This document shows positions 1 to 11,895 of a stretch of DNA of 64,000 nucleotides, piece after piece. Under the pieces are notes generated by a model that worked only from the letters and a program-made list of their open reading frames with translations, had not been told where the DNA came from and made no database searches. Position 1 is the first letter of the stretch, and the number at the start of each line of letters is the position of its first letter. Both the position numbers and the translations under genes were made by a program. Source of the DNA: Lutjanus erythropterus (taxonomy: Eukaryota > Chordata > Actinopteri > Lutjaniformes > Lutjanidae); contig CM034607.1 in the NCBI GenBank assembly GCA_020091685.1, positions 9,111,465-9,175,464 of the forward strand. The letters are read 5' to 3'.

Positions 1-434
1 CCAATATTTTTATCGGACATTTCCAAAAAGGAAAACCTCATGGTGGTACTAGAGGAAAAGACAGGTGATCATTGGGAAGTCATTGGGATTCACCGGCCTG
101 GGTACCATGAATTTTTGTTCATGACAATCTGTTGATATAATATGTTGAAATATTTCAGTCTGTAATGTGCAACATATTTAGTCAGTCAGCATTTGTGTGA
201 CCAGATACAACTAATTTTGGGTACAGAGTATCTAAATATGCCTCTGTACCATACATATGAAATGAAATACGTGGTGTGGTATTTGTCTAGAATATGAACA
301 GATTACCAAAAATGTGACGTGTACCTGCATCCAACATACAGCAACAGTCATATCGGAAAAATATGCAACTCCATATTCTGATAGTGTTCCAATATGAGGA
401 TAAAGTATGCTCCAGACTTCTTAAAACGTCATGA

Positions 435-840
435 TCAGAGAGTATCTGACATGGATTTCATCGTAAATGGGTCACAGTTTGAAATATCCAGGCAAAACCA
501 TCTCTGGATTCTGTGGTATTTTGTGAGAATATAACTGGTTTGTGTGGCAGAAGACTGAATTTTCTGCAGGAGGAAAAACTCCTGAAAGACCTGTTCTGGC
601 GATGTGAGCATGGGCTGGCAGACAAAAGGAGCCATGGGTGTTGGAAAGGGCAACTGGTGTACTGGTGTCAGCGGTGATGACGCTGGGGAGATAAAGGTTG
701 GGGGTGGCACATTGATTTCCACTCCGGTGTACGAACAGTTAGCCACGGCAAATTAATGTGACGCTGCGCAATCTGCCCCGCCTGTCTCCCATTACACAGG
801 ACTGGAGCCCTGACAAGCCACAGCTAATAGATAATGCATG
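435..840. other. Candidate conserved non-coding element
   Basis: Balanced composition, no repeat word, with TTAATGTGACGC, CCATTACACAGG and CTAATAGATAATGCATG. The minus strand carries a 103-codon proline-rich frame that opens on GTG, not ATG, and matches no family I know. Enhancer-like by composition only. Confidence 0.25.
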
Positions 841-1169
841 TGAGGGAGTGAGATTGAGGGGACGTGAAAAAAGCAGAAAAAAAAAAAAAGAAAAGGATAC
901 GGTGGGGAGTGGAACAGGGAGGAGATGAGCGAGTGGAATGAATTGTACAGGCAAAACTGGGAGCACAAAGGCGCACAAAGCGTCACACAAATGAGAGAGA
1001 AGTGAAGGGAAGGAGAGTGGAATCGAAGAAGGGAGGAAAAAAGCAATAAAGCTGTGGTGAAGAGATACAGGCTCGCTGTAAAGGTGGGGATGGAGATGGA
1101 GAAAGAGGCCTGAGGGCAGGCAGACAGGTCGATCGACATTTACCTCAGACACATAAGGACACACAGTAA

Positions 1170-1191
1170 AACACACACACACACACACACA
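1170..1191. repeat. (AC)n microsatellite
   Basis: Eleven uninterrupted AC units. Confidence 0.95.
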
Positions 1192-2254
1192 AACCAGGAG
1201 ACTTATCAGTTTGAAAAGAAGCAGAGTCACCCATGCATATATATGTATAACACACACACAGACAATCTGGGAATGTGTGCAATTAGTCACCGTGTCGATT
1301 AAACGTCTCCACACTCCACAGTCCCTCCAGGAAGTTGTGATGTTACCATTGCACCAATTTAGACAAACTGAACCAATGTCCCTGAATTCTGCATGACCTC
1401 CGATCACAGCAACTTTTACGTAAATTTGACCAATCATTGTAGCTCCCTGCAAATTCCCCATTCAACATCATACATGTACTGTATGTCTCAATGAATCAAG
1501 TGTTTTATTATTCACTGTTTTTGTCACTGTTATTGATGTTTCTCAATGCTCTGTGTGCTTTTTAATACTTTATAAATTTGTGCTTGCTGTTTTGGCTGAG
1601 TTTGAGCTGCAAAAAGATTTAACTTCTTTGTGGATTATACCTCTTGTGTGTTTCTTTGTTTACAGATAAAGCATAGTTTGTTAATGTTTTTGTAAGCCTG
1701 AGCCTTTTTATTAAGGTGACCCGGAACACTGAAAACACAATGCAGTTTTATTCTCCCTGGAAGAAGTAGATTTTTAATAAATTATGCTAAATAAATAAAT
1801 AAAAATCAGCTTTTTTTTTGCAAGGAGAGCAGGCTACTGCTGCTAGCACTGCGAAGGTTAGCCACACTGTGTGGCAGCTAACATCAGCTTCGGGTAAACA
1901 ATATCGTTTCTCCGTAGACGCTTTGATCCTACTCAAAAATGACAAATTCAGTGAGTTGTCACATTTTGTAGGATAATTTGCAAAGTTCATAAAGCACGGC
2001 ACAAAGTACCACATATTTTAGCGGCATTTCAAATATGATTTGGTTACTGAAGAATGAGGTTAACTGTTTGATCTTTATACATGCAATATTTTTTCTGGAC
2101 AGTGCTCATTTTTGCTCAGTTTTCTTTTTTATCAACAGGGATATTAGCCCCCAGGAACGTCCCTATTACAAACATACAGTACATTCAGTAAACCACACAT
2201 GTATATGTACACATAATGGAGAAAAAAACTCAGAGACATATTGTACAAACACAA

Positions 2255-2275
2255 ACACACACACACACACACACA
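2255..2275. repeat. (AC)n microsatellite
   Basis: About ten AC units. A GT-rich stretch follows at 2414-2440. Confidence 0.9.
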
Positions 2276-2759
2276 AAGATGCAGGGTGCTGATGCTCAGC
2301 CAGTGTTTGCTTACACACACTCCTGCAGAATGATTAATGTCTCTTTGCTCCACACACTGACCCATGGGGCACAGCAGGCCAGTGGCTGAACACAATTTAT
2401 TAAGTAGCACAAGTGTGTGTGTTCGAGTGTGTGTGTGTTTGTCGTGCATGGAAAGGGGACGTTTTTTATGCAGATCTTACATGCAGAGGGCTCTCCGCAG
2501 GGGTCTGGACATTCAGGGGTTTTCAATCTTCTGTGGAATAGGGCACGCCATCGAGAAGGAGAGAGAGACACGAGGAAGAACATGGGAAGAGGGAGGATAT
2601 AGCAGCGTTTCCATGGAGATTTGTGTCATCGTTCTGTCTCGATATACCATCCCATATGGATGGATCTAAAAAAGAAAAGGGAACAGCAGTCACCTGTCTC
2701 ACCTGGAGCTGACAGCCAGAGGGAGACAGACACATCACCATGACAGAGAGACATAGAGA

Positions 2760-2788
2760 AGAGACAGACAGACAGACAGAGAGAGAGA
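2760..2788. repeat. (GACA)n/(GA)n simple repeat
   Basis: GACAGACAGACAGACA followed by GAGAGAGA. Confidence 0.85.
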
Positions 2789-3739
2789 GCGTGAAAAACA
2801 CATCACATTCCTGGCATGTCCTCCTCAAGGTACTGAACCCTTATAACTGCTCCACTGCCTGGCTGCAACATGGCTGACCCTTTGATCCAACCCTCTGAGG
2901 AAATGCATATATGAAGGGGGACTATGTCTGCATAACCAGAGAGGGACATGCAAAAAAAATATCTCAATTACTTGTGCATGGTGGTAATAGGCTGTCTTCT
3001 TTTATTTAACAACATACAAGAGATGTATGTGTTTCATTTTACATTTGCTATTCTACCCCAGGCTGTGTTTGAAATCACTCCCTTTTGGTTACCTAGTAGT
3101 AGTCTGCATGCACGCATAAATCATCCACCCGCCACCCACCCAAATGTATTATTTTCTCCAATTTGGAGATTTTAGAGAGGTGCACCTGCACCTCTACCCG
3201 TCCCTGTAGGCTATATTACTCCTTAAATTATGTCGAGCAGCATGAGATTTCTGGATGATTTCGTTATTGTGTGTTGCATTTATTTAACAATTTGCTTTAA
3301 ATGACTGGAGAGGCTGATTTCAATCATTTTAAACGTCTCCATGCCTGCAGTAATGTCACTGCAGCAATTAGCATTAATATGTTAGCCAAAAAACAGAAAA
3401 TGTAGTTCTAAATGTGACAGGAAACAGAATTAAATAATCAAAGCAGTTGCACTGCTGTGCCCTGTGCATAAATGCACACACAGTGTCTCTAACTGGAGTT
3501 GTAGTCGTAATTGGTTGTGATAAATGATATTAGACATAAAACAGAGTCAGGGTGTTGCTATGTGGATGTTGGCTCAAAAGCTCTGCTACACTAAATGGAA
3601 TGGGACTTCAGTTAGTATCAGTGGTGATACTGTGTTTACTCTGCTGTTACATTTAATATGGCAGTCATGAAAAGGGAGGCTATATTGTTAGCCTTGGTGG
3701 CATCTAGACGCTGATAGTTTTGGTGTCCATCAGGGCTGT

Positions 3740-3948
3740 TTATTGGCAAGAATCTCACAATATGATACGTATCACAATACGGGGGGTTACCATTCAATTT
3801 ACTGCGATATTGCAATACGGTCACAGTAAAAAAAAACACACCACCATATGCATAACATTTGAAATCAAACAGTTAACTTTTTTATAGGTTTAAACGCAAC
3901 ACAAAATATCCCAATATAGTGTTTCGAGAATCGATACAGTATCACAAA
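3740..3948. mobile_element. CGATAC-rich MITE-like repeat
   Basis: TTATTGGCAAGAATCTCACA, ATGATACGTATCACAATAC, GCGATATTGCAATACGGTCA and ATCGATACAGTATCACAAAA are landmarks of a common teleost repeat with GATAC/GTATC symmetry. Right boundary is at the hairpin starting 3949. Confidence 0.5.
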
Positions 3949-3981
3949 AGCCCCCTAACCCAGCAACAGGGTTAGGGGGCT
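3949..3981. repeat. Perfect 13-bp hairpin containing GGGTTAG
   Basis: AGCCCCCTAACCC (3949-3961), loop AGCAACA, GGGTTAGGGGGCT (3969-3981). Arms are exact reverse complements. Confidence 0.95.
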
Positions 3982-4021
3982 CATTTATACTTCACGTTAG
4001 GCTCATTTATACTTCACGTTA
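3978..4021 (+). repeat. Perfect 22-bp tandem duplication
   Basis: Two identical 22-base units (3978-3999 and 4000-4021) starting GGCTCATTTATAC and ending TTCACGTTA. The first unit begins inside the right arm of the preceding hairpin. Confidence 0.95.
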
Positions 4022-6065
4022 GATATACATACGGATACAGAGGGAGCCTTGTGTCTGTACTCTGAGCTTATTTCATCAGTATATGTGCACATTTCTGACA
4101 GTTTACAGATATAGATGAAACGGAGCAGTGCCATAGTCGTGGAGAGAGTGCGCCAGTGCAGCCAATAGTTCAAGCGAGATAAGACCACAGGACTTGAAGA
4201 AGACGTTTTAAGTCAGCTTTTGGAAATGGTGCTCCTCAACATCACTACGATTGTTGTTGTTGCCTCTCTGTCTTCTTCTTTGGAGTAACTTTTGACTCTT
4301 AGCGACACCCTCTAGTGGACATATTTTTTAACCACCAGCATGAAGGACACATGGAAGTATTTGGGCGGTTACAGTGTTTGAAATGAATGTATCTATTTTG
4401 CATGGAAGCAGGCATAAATGAGGCTTAATATGCTGCCTTCAAGAGTCCATATAAACTCACTCAGCTCAGAGTTCACGCACTGTGACGTGTTTACTGACGT
4501 TTGCAGAAGTGGCATCTGAGGAAAATGATATTATGCCTGTGCATTTCCTGCATTATACCACCCGCATGTTAGCTTGTTAAATTGTTCGCCTTAATAGCTT
4601 CCAGACCCTGACAGTTTTGGCGTCGTGTTGCTGCTGCCTTACAGCGGTGTTCTCATGACTGAATCACTTGAAGGCAAAGCATATTGTGTGCACGATTACC
4701 CGCGTCGTAACCACATCCTCACAAGGCAGCAAGAGTGTAAAAGTTAAGCTAATGTTTCTGTGAGGCTGTTTGTGCGCTGAGCTAAATGCTAACAGCTAGC
4801 TACCATGCTCACAGTAACAATGCTGATATGCTGACATTTATCTAACAGATAAGTTAGAAAGTTGGACACAAAATAAGTCTTTTCAAAATAAACAAAGGAA
4901 GTTCAAATAAGTGAGAAGGACACAACAACTTGGTGGTAACCAGTCTTATATCCATATTGGAAATAATCCTCATGATCTTAACAAAGGCTACTTTTTTTCT
5001 GAGAATTGTACAGGCTAGGGACATTACAACACAGCAATACTTATTGGTAAAAAAAAAAAAATCACACCATGCAATGCTTCAATAGATGTGGAAAATTATA
5101 CAGTTCTGCAACACAACTGTGAAGGATGATGCAACTTACCATGTACACTATAGTGAATAACAGAGTGACAAATAACTGGTGCCTGGAAGCTGTATTTCTT
5201 CTTTTTTTTTTACAAGATCCTTTCATCCAGTGTAGTTTCTTTTACATCTTTGTTTGGAATGCAGAGATGGAAGGAGATTGCACAAGATGATGATGCAACT
5301 AGCAACAATTTTGTGAGGTCAAACACAATCTTGGGCATCTATAAATGAGACGTGATGTTAAACCTTCCCTCTGAAACTTTAACAGAAGCTTTAATAGAAA
5401 TACTTTCATGTTGCCAGCCAGTGTGCTTGTCATCCAGCTAGCCTGGGCTGAATGGTGTTTTAAGCTGACCAAATAGATGTGATTTGACAAGCTTGACTGT
5501 TTTTATCTCTGTTGTTGATTTAGCTAACGCTTTCATCAAGTCAGGATTACGAAAAGGGATTCCAGTAATGAGGCAGAGGCCTGGTAATGGACACTGAAGC
5601 CATGTCATTTGAATGTCTTCGCAGGCCTCTGTCTGACACACCAACCGAAAACTGAACCCAGAAAAAGGTGCGGGGAAAAGAAAAGATGGTGAGGTAGGGG
5701 ACAGTTTTGTGAAAGCTGGTATTCTGAAAGCACTGAAGGCACTGTCAAATCATTTCATCACCCCTGGAAAAAAAAAATGAGTGTCATACCAGGTCTCACA
5801 GCAGCAGGAGATAAGTGACAATACAGAGCAGGAGATGGAATCTGCGTCACTGTGGTCTGCCACAGGCCCACAATGAAGATGTAAGAAGTCAGGCTTTCAA
5901 GCTTTTGGTGAGGATTGCTGCACAAGACAAATAAAAAATATTGCTGGGTCAGATGACACGTCCTCCTGTCATCATGTACTTCACAACACACAGTGTGAGC
6001 CTGAAATATCCACAGAGACAGCAGAAGGGTGAGCGTTAGCGCCTGGCGAAAACAGCAACATGTCC
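4022..6065. other. Intergenic, no gene recognised
   Basis: Contains simple GCTAGC/GTTAGC-rich text near 4760-4860 typical of fish intergenic DNA. No supported coding region. Confidence 0.4.
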
Positions 6066-6191
6066 GAGGTTCCTGAGCATCCCAGGGTTCCCAACAAAGA
6101 TACACCTTTTCACAGACATATAATGGGAAGCACGGGTGTAAATAATAAAATTAGTGATGGCTGAATTCCATTTAGCTGCCTCAGGTTCAGG
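6066..6191 (+). repeat. Left copy of direct duplication flanking the hAT-like element
   Basis: Shares GGTTCCTGAGCATCCCAGGG, CCAACAA(A/G)GATA, AAATAATAAA(A/T)TTAGTGA and GGCTGAATTC with 7239-7368, in the same order and orientation, ending exactly at the element's left terminus. Confidence 0.8.
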
Positions 6192-7217
6192 CAGAAGTGG
6201 CAAAAGTACCCGCATTCTGTACTGAAGTGAAAGTAGTACATGACTGAAAAGGTGAAGGTAGAAGTCAACTGCTTAACTTGAGTAAAAGTGAGAAAGTCCA
6301 GGCTCTGAAATGTACTCAAAGTATAAAAGTCAAAAGTCGTCCTCTGAAGGACATTTCTACTGGTTGTTTCTGTGCACAACTGAACCTCAGCCTTTCTCTG
6401 CAGTCGAGTCTCCCTCTCCTGTCTTTTTACATTCTTAACGTAGTTTTTAGTGTCATTACGTCTTTTTCAGCATGTTAGGTTTTTTTTTTTTTTTTTTTAC
6501 TTTTTACGTCGTTTTAGCTGTTTTTATTTCTAGCGATGTCTTTTATGTTGTTCTTTACCAGGTTGTGTCTTTTTCATCTTGTTTTTTGTCTTGTTGTGTT
6601 TTTTTGTTTGTTTGTTTTATTACCTCTTTTTTTTAAATCTTGTTACGTCTTTTTGGTATTGTTACATCTTTTTCATTGTTTTTGTGTTGTTATGTCTCTT
6701 CTGTTGTTTTTTGTCCTGTTATGTCTTTTATGTTGTTTTTCACCATGTTGTTTGTTCATGTTGTTACGTCTTTTATGTTGTTTCTCATCTTGTTTGTTTT
6801 GTACTGCTACATCTTTTAAATTGTTTTTGTGCCTTGGTATTGCCTTCTTTTACACCTTTTCTTTTTCTATTGTTTTTGTCTTGTTATGTCTGTCTAATTG
6901 ATATTCTGTGCACTGATGGATACACCAAGAAATCATCTTTTCTATGTGTTATTGTCCCATCCACTAAGGTTTAAATCAGTTTTTGATAATGGGATAAAAT
7001 AAAAATAATCAATCATTCCACTCAAATGCATTGAAACTAAAGTAACAGGGCTCTTTTGAAAATGTGCTGAATAGAAAGTTCAGATATTTGTCTTAAAATA
7101 TAGGGTGTAAAAGTAAAAAAGTTATCAGAAAAAAAAACTCAAGTACTCAAGTAAAGTACGGATACCTGAATACTCTGCTGAAGTACAGTATTTGTACTAA
7201 ATTGATTCCCACCTCTG
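6192..7217. mobile_element. hAT-like miniature element with internal pyrimidine minisatellite
   Basis: Terminal sequences CAGAAGTGGCAAAAGTAC (6192) and CCCACCTCTG (ending 7217) are inverted, and subterminal AGTACTC/AAGTAC motifs repeat at both ends. This is typical of non-autonomous hAT elements of fish. No clear 8-bp target duplication was found. The middle (6480-6900) is a T-rich array of GTTNNGTCTTTTNNGTTGTT-like units. Two other copies of the family lie at 30681 and 49840. Confidence 0.7.
6480..6900 (+). repeat. Pyrimidine-rich degenerate minisatellite
   Basis: Recurring units built from TTGTTATGTCTTTT, GTTGTTTTTC and CATCTTGTT at about 20-40 base intervals, over 80% T+G+C on this strand. 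It yields long but meaningless Phe/Leu/Cys-rich open frames. A homologous array lies at 31180-31400. Confidence 0.7.
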
Positions 7218-7238
7218 GTTTTCTTCTGGTAATCTCCC

Positions 7239-7368
7239 AGGTTCCTGAGCATCCCAGGGTTTCCAACAAGGATAGGCCTTTTCCCAAATATGCTAGAGAA
7301 AGAAACGCACAGGTGAAAATAATAAATTTAGTGACGGCTGAATTCTATTTTGTTGCCTCAGTTTCAGG
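7239..7368 (+). repeat. Right copy of direct duplication flanking the hAT-like element
   Basis: Diverged partner of 6066-6191, starting about 21 bases after the element's right end. Roughly 80% identical by eye, with small indels. Confidence 0.8.
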
Positions 7369-7869
7369 GTCTTGGTATTGTCCATGCTGGCTCACTGTTA
7401 AACCGTCATGGCTTACTGGGACGCTTGAATAGAGGGTGGGCAAGGTTCATGTTATTAGTTATACCTCTGCTTTTCTGACCACAATATCTCATAGTCTTCT
7501 CTAATATGTTTACCTGCATTTCAGATGTGGTTCAACTGTTAATCTGTTGTGACATATTTCTTGAGATGTTCCTGACTGGGGCAATATATTTTCTATAATC
7601 AAGAAAATTCTCTTGCAAAGGCAACTGCTACTTTGATTTTAGAGATAAAGTTAAGTGAATCGGTAAATCAAAGACCAAATCACTGGACTCCCCAGTGAGC
7701 CACTATATCACCTTAAGGTCAACCACGCTATGCAGCAACCTCATCTTTCCAATTTGCAACCTGAACCTTGTTACCCAAAGTTTGTGTTTGAGGGTTTGGT
7801 TTGGCTCGAACATTGAACAATCACATATGGAAGCTGAAAATGGCTTTGCTTGCATTTTTTTTAAAGCTG

Positions 7870-8295
7870 TTATCTTGGCTCCTGAGTTAATTATTTCGTT
7901 ATATCTAGAAAAAGAGCTTTGTTATCTCAAGATAACAAGATAAGCTTCTCATTATCATGAAAAGTCAAAAGGTTGTTTCCTATTATTACTTATAATGTCA
8001 AAAATCAGGAGTGCCATGCGAGCATGCATGCTCTGAGGATGTGCCTGCAGCTAACAAAACTACACATTTTGAATAGCCTGATAGTTGTAACAGAAATCAG
8101 CTGTGATCAGCTGAACACTCGTTTTTGAGCTGTGATTTAAATAAAACAAGTTGTCCTCTCATGATACTTTAGCGCAAGAAATCTGCCTTTTGTTTTGTCA
8201 AGATAATGAGATAAATTAACTCATTATGAAAAATCTTCCTTTTCAAGATAAAATAATTGAATTGTGATCTTGAGATAATGACATTACAAAAAATA
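7870..8295. repeat. Repeat with TTATCTCAAGATAAC palindromes
   Basis: TTATCTCAAGATAACAAGAT (7921-7940), CAAGATAATGAGATAAATTA (8199 on) and ATCTTGAGATAATGACATTA (8267 on) bracket a 0.4-kb AT-rich segment. These motifs belong to a common fish repeat with inverted GATAA/TTATC ends. No coding. Confidence 0.5.
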
Positions 8296-9273
8296 TTGCA
8301 ACAAGAAGCAAGAAGACAGCCTCACCTTTTTTCAGCTCAGTCTATATAATGACTAAATGGTGTGCGGTATTCATATTTTTGCATTAAGGCAGCAGGATAA
8401 TTTACATCAGTGTAACTCAGTTTTCATCAAGTGAGGACGTTTTAGAGCACAGCAGAAAGCAAACTGAACACCGACACACCGAGGAGATGAAGAAGGAGAG
8501 ACAGCTCTGGACAATTCATCAACAGGACAGTTCAGAACAGTGTGGATGTCTGTGCAATGGGAACATGGGCACATGTCAGACTCATGGTGTGAGCGGTACC
8601 TGAGCGTTTTGGATTGGAGCAGGACAGAGAGAGGGGCGACTCTCCATCCTTTTAAAAAAGCCGCTCTACGCTCCATCCAACCTTCCACTGCTTGTGCTCC
8701 CCGTTCACTCCCGCGTAGAGGGCCAATGTTACTACTTGTAGCCTATGTGGGACTTGCTTTAGCTAGCAGGAAGAGGCGGAGTTACGGCTAATTTACATAG
8801 ACCGCCTCCAGATGTGTTCTGGCTAATCTGATAGAAATGATATCCAGACACAGATCACACATCAACACTGGGTGTGAGACTGATCTTAGTGTGGAACATC
8901 AGACACGTGATAACAGGTGATCACTTATGGTGAAATCCCAGGAAAAACTAATAACTGGAGTTTTGAACTTCCAGGCTGTTGGGAAGAAGCTATGACATGT
9001 TAGTGCTCACATATTGGCAACTGACTTTTTTTTAGGCACATTTTAATTTTGCTGCTATGAACAAACATAAATTAACATTTTGTAATTTAGATTTCTAAAA
9101 CCAAAATTATGTGTGCACAGCAATCTGTGAGAGTGCAGAATAGAAATACTGAACAGCGAATGGGTAGCAACAAACACAGAACCCAATAACTTGCAGGATA
9201 TAAATAATAAATGACTTAATAAAATAAATTCAAGGATTACCACTTTATTGAAGCCCCAGTCTTTTTTCATGTT

Positions 9274-9313
<40 letters not shown>

Positions 9314-10348
9314 GTTTTTTTTATTTCTCAACTGAGTAATGTAATTGAAATATGGCTACAATGTAAAGCGGACAATTACACATAAGCACATTGCATTTCT
9401 TATCAATATTGTGTTAAATGTGTACAATGTGCTTCCAGAGTGAATAAATTGCTTAATACTGAACTGAAATGAAATGCAATATAGGGAGAGCATAACAATC
9501 TGCCATTAATGCCAGTCAAATGTGACCACAGCCCTCTTGAGGGTTTTTAAGTCATGTCCACGTTTGAGCTGTACATCTGCCTGCATGTCCTCGGGTGAAA
9601 GAACAACATCACAATCAATGATTATCACAAAATGAACCACTGTCAAGAGGCGGTGGCAGATACGTCCATTAGCATTCTGCTGTAGTCCTCAACATCCAAC
9701 TCACGCGACCACACAAGCATGCACAGCCTCATACACAAGACTAATGCATAATTCATTGTAATATAGTAAATGATGTATAGTTCGGGGGGTGCTTCTGACA
9801 ATGTGTAATAATGGAGCAACAGTCACTGACAAATCTGCACATAAACAAATGATGGGGATGGTCATGAATAGAATGTATGACGCTTCAGGCGTCCTGACAT
9901 CTGTAGGATGGCAGATGTAAGAGATGATTTGGTGCGAGGGTAATTGCATTGATGTCATAAGAGAGAGATCGCTACATGCTTCTGTGTGTGCAGTTAGTGA
10001 TGGGGTTGCAAATTTGAGCTGAATTACACCACATTTCATTCATGTTGATGAAGTAACACGATTGTAGCTTGAGGATTTTTATTAACCCTCATCTAGCTCA
10101 GTAAAAAGCCTTGTATTCTCCCCGCTCATTTCCCTCATCAAGTTAGCTCAAGAAGATTACCAATCCATCCATTTCACCCATGATATATGAGTCCGGGATC
10201 ATAGAACACAGTCTCATGGTGGTTCATGAAATAGTCATGAAATTGAATCTATTAGATCCTCGTACATAGGCACAAATTTTCTTTGTTTTGTTCTTTTTTA
10301 GCACTAATTTCTAACTAATGTATTATCTACCATTGTTGTCAGTTCATT
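8296..10348. other. Intergenic; possible conserved block at 9690-10030
   Basis: 8400-8930 includes GC-richer sequence with scattered short frames and no family match. 9690-10030 has balanced composition with TAATGCATAATTCATT, GGTAATTGCATTGATGTCAT and CAGGCGTCCTGACATCTG, of the kind seen in developmental enhancers. No coding support. Confidence 0.3.
9276..9310. repeat. (GT)n microsatellite
   Basis: About seventeen uninterrupted GT units. Confidence 0.95.
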
Positions 10349-10796
10349 GAGTCCTTACCCCAACTAAGGGAATTCAGGTATCTTGGGGTCTTGTTCTCGA
10401 ATGAAGGGACAATGGAGCGTGAGATGGGCCAGAGAATCGGAGCAGCGGGATTGGTATTGCATTTGCTTTACCACACTGTTGTGACGAAAAGAGAGCTTAG
10501 CCAGAAGGCAAAGCTCTCGATCTATCGGTCAATACTCTTATGTTCATGAAACGTGGGTCATGACTGCGAGAATGAGATCGGCTGGCATCTCCCTTAGGGA
10601 CAGAGTGAGAGGCTGCGAGGAGGCCATGGAGGACTAGGTGGGGGGATTATATCTCCACCCTGGCCTGGGAACGCCTGGGGATCCCCCAGTCAGAGCTAGT
10701 TAATGGAGCCGGGGAAAGGGATGTCTGGGGTCGCCTGCTGGAACTGTTACCTTCGTGACCCAACTGGTTGAAGATGGATGGATGGATGGATGGTTG
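10349..10796 (+). mobile_element. Rex3-like (RTE clade) LINE 3' fragment
   Basis: Translation from 10349 gives ESLPQLREFRYLGVLFSNEG, then MEREMGQRIGAA, TVVTKRELSQKAKLSIYRS, and a stop at about 10550. This is the C-terminal part of reverse transcriptase in RTE-type fish LINEs. Later pieces resembling RDRVR, LAWERLGIPQSELV and ERDVWGRLLELLP are scattered over frames with an internal deletion. The copy ends in a GATG array (10773-10793), the known 3' terminus of Rex3. Dead, 5'-truncated copy. Confidence 0.8.
10773..10793 (+). repeat. (GATG)n microsatellite at LINE 3' end
   Basis: About five GATG units close the Rex3-like fragment. This is the element's own tail rather than an independent microsatellite. 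Confidence 0.85.
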
Positions 10797-11000
10797 TTAG
10801 TCCATGGTCAAGTCAGCAATAATAATAATGTAATGTTGGGTTTCACTTTCAAAATAAAGGCATCAAAACTACTTGGTTAGGTTTGCAAAAAGATCTTGGT
10901 TTCCTTCCGAGTTACAATAACTGACACTGGTCTCACACGGGCTCTGAATCAATATTCTATGTTAAAGTCCTGTGTTTGACTCACCCATCCATTCTGACTT
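10797..11000 (+). repeat. Dispersed repeat with ACTTGGTTAGGTTT motif, copy 1
   Basis: Contains CATCAAAACTACTTGGTTAG, GATCTTGGTTTCC and a tail of ACTGGTCTCACACGGG and AAGTCCTGTGTTTG. The same modules recur at 32150-32290, at 43495-43620 and, inverted, at 45390-45480. I recognise it as a common teleost interspersed repeat but cannot give its class. Confidence 0.55.
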
Positions 11001-11198
11001 CCTCCTTACTTCTTCTTTAGTTTAAAAGTAATGCTGACTGTCAGGAAAAATACTGAAAATGTATGTTGCTGTGCACAAACCTGTTCATTACATTTCTTGA
11101 CTGTTTCACTGCTGTGATACTGGGCTGGATCATAAGGCAAATGCCCCTTTTTCAACCACGTAATTCCAGGTACTATTTACATTTCCACAACATCTGAA

Positions 11199-11475
11199 GA
11201 AAAGCAAAGACAGCAGCCTTTAGGTGGCACACTTTTGCCTAACAACACGAAGGTAGCAGGTTCGAATCCCATTTCGGAAGAGGCCATTTTGTGTTGAGTT
11301 CCCTGGGTGCTCCAGTTTCCCTGATCATCAAAAACAAGCATGCTACAGTAGGTCAGTTCTCCGGTCAGTACCCCTGACCAAAGCGCTGGCTTTGAGTTGG
11401 TCCCCAGGTGCTGCACAGCGGCTGTCCACTGCTCCTAATATTAGTATGGGTTGAATGCAGAGATGGAATCTGACT
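11199..11475 (+). mobile_element. SINE-like element with tRNA B-box
   Basis: Starts near TTTAGGTGGCACACTTTTGC. It contains GGTTCGAATCC (about 11260), a match to the RNA polymerase III B box, and ends with CCACTGCTCCTAATATTAG and GGTTGAATGCAGAGATGG, typical of the fish family also seen at 20985. The B box makes a tRNA-derived SINE origin plausible. Diverged copy. Confidence 0.6.
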
Positions 11476-11716
11476 GCACAATTGTACTTTGAATGGTTAT
11501 ATATGTCACAAGAGACAAGACTTGCTTTTAACTATGCGTTTGTGTAAGCATGACATCTGCCTCATGTATCCTGCGTCCATTTGGAGCATCGCTTGTGCAC
11601 ATCCACAGAAATGAATGCTATGCATCTGCAAGATGCAATACACACATGACTGGTAGGGGCATTGTAGGATGCAGTGACAGGGTCAGGGGTCAGGAGATAT
11701 GTCACCAGCAACAACA

Positions 11717-11895
11717 ATGGCGGAAAATTTTGAGGACAGGCTCACTGAACAAGTCCACAACTATCCTCATCTTTACGACGTATTGTTGCCACTACACAGC
11801 GACAAACATGTCTGCCACAACAGCTGGCGACAGATAAGTTCGGTTTTGGATGTCGACATCAAAAAATGGGAACTGCTCAAAACTGCTATGTGCAC
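11717..11895 (+). pseudogene. MADF-domain fragment of a Harbinger-type transposon
   Basis: From ATG 11717 the frame reads MAENFEDRLTEQVHNYPHLY, then DVLLPLHSDKHVCHNSWRQI, SSVLDVDIKKWELLKTAM. The spacing of the hydrophobic/aromatic residues (L..V...P.LYD, WRQI, KKWELLK) fits a MADF (Myb/SANT-like) DNA-binding domain, about 60 residues of the usual 80-90. PIF/Harbinger transposons of fish encode a MADF protein beside the transposase. The third helix (R-W-K-x-L-R-D) is only partly kept, and downstream sequence becomes pyrimidine-rich with no transposase. Probably a relic; an exapted exon is less likely. Confidence 0.55.

Larger units (their letters stand above)
841..3739. other. Intergenic, no gene recognised
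   Basis: Purine-rich stretch (841-1130), microsatellites, and a more balanced block at 2290-2900 (TGATTAATGTCTC, GTTTCCATGGAGA) that might be regulatory. Nothing coding can be supported. Confidence 0.4.

Noticed and set aside
435-746. 103-codon proline-rich minus-strand frame
   Set aside because: Opens on GTG directly after a stop, no splice sites or family match seen; kept only as possible non-coding conservation.
739-1461. 240-codon minus-strand open frame
   Set aside because: It runs through an AC microsatellite and purine-rich low-complexity DNA; the predicted protein is Cys/Val and Phe/Leu repeats with no domain.
6536-6974. Two overlapping hydrophobic frames of 121 and 131 codons
   Set aside because: Produced by the T-rich minisatellite inside the hAT-like element; not a membrane protein gene.
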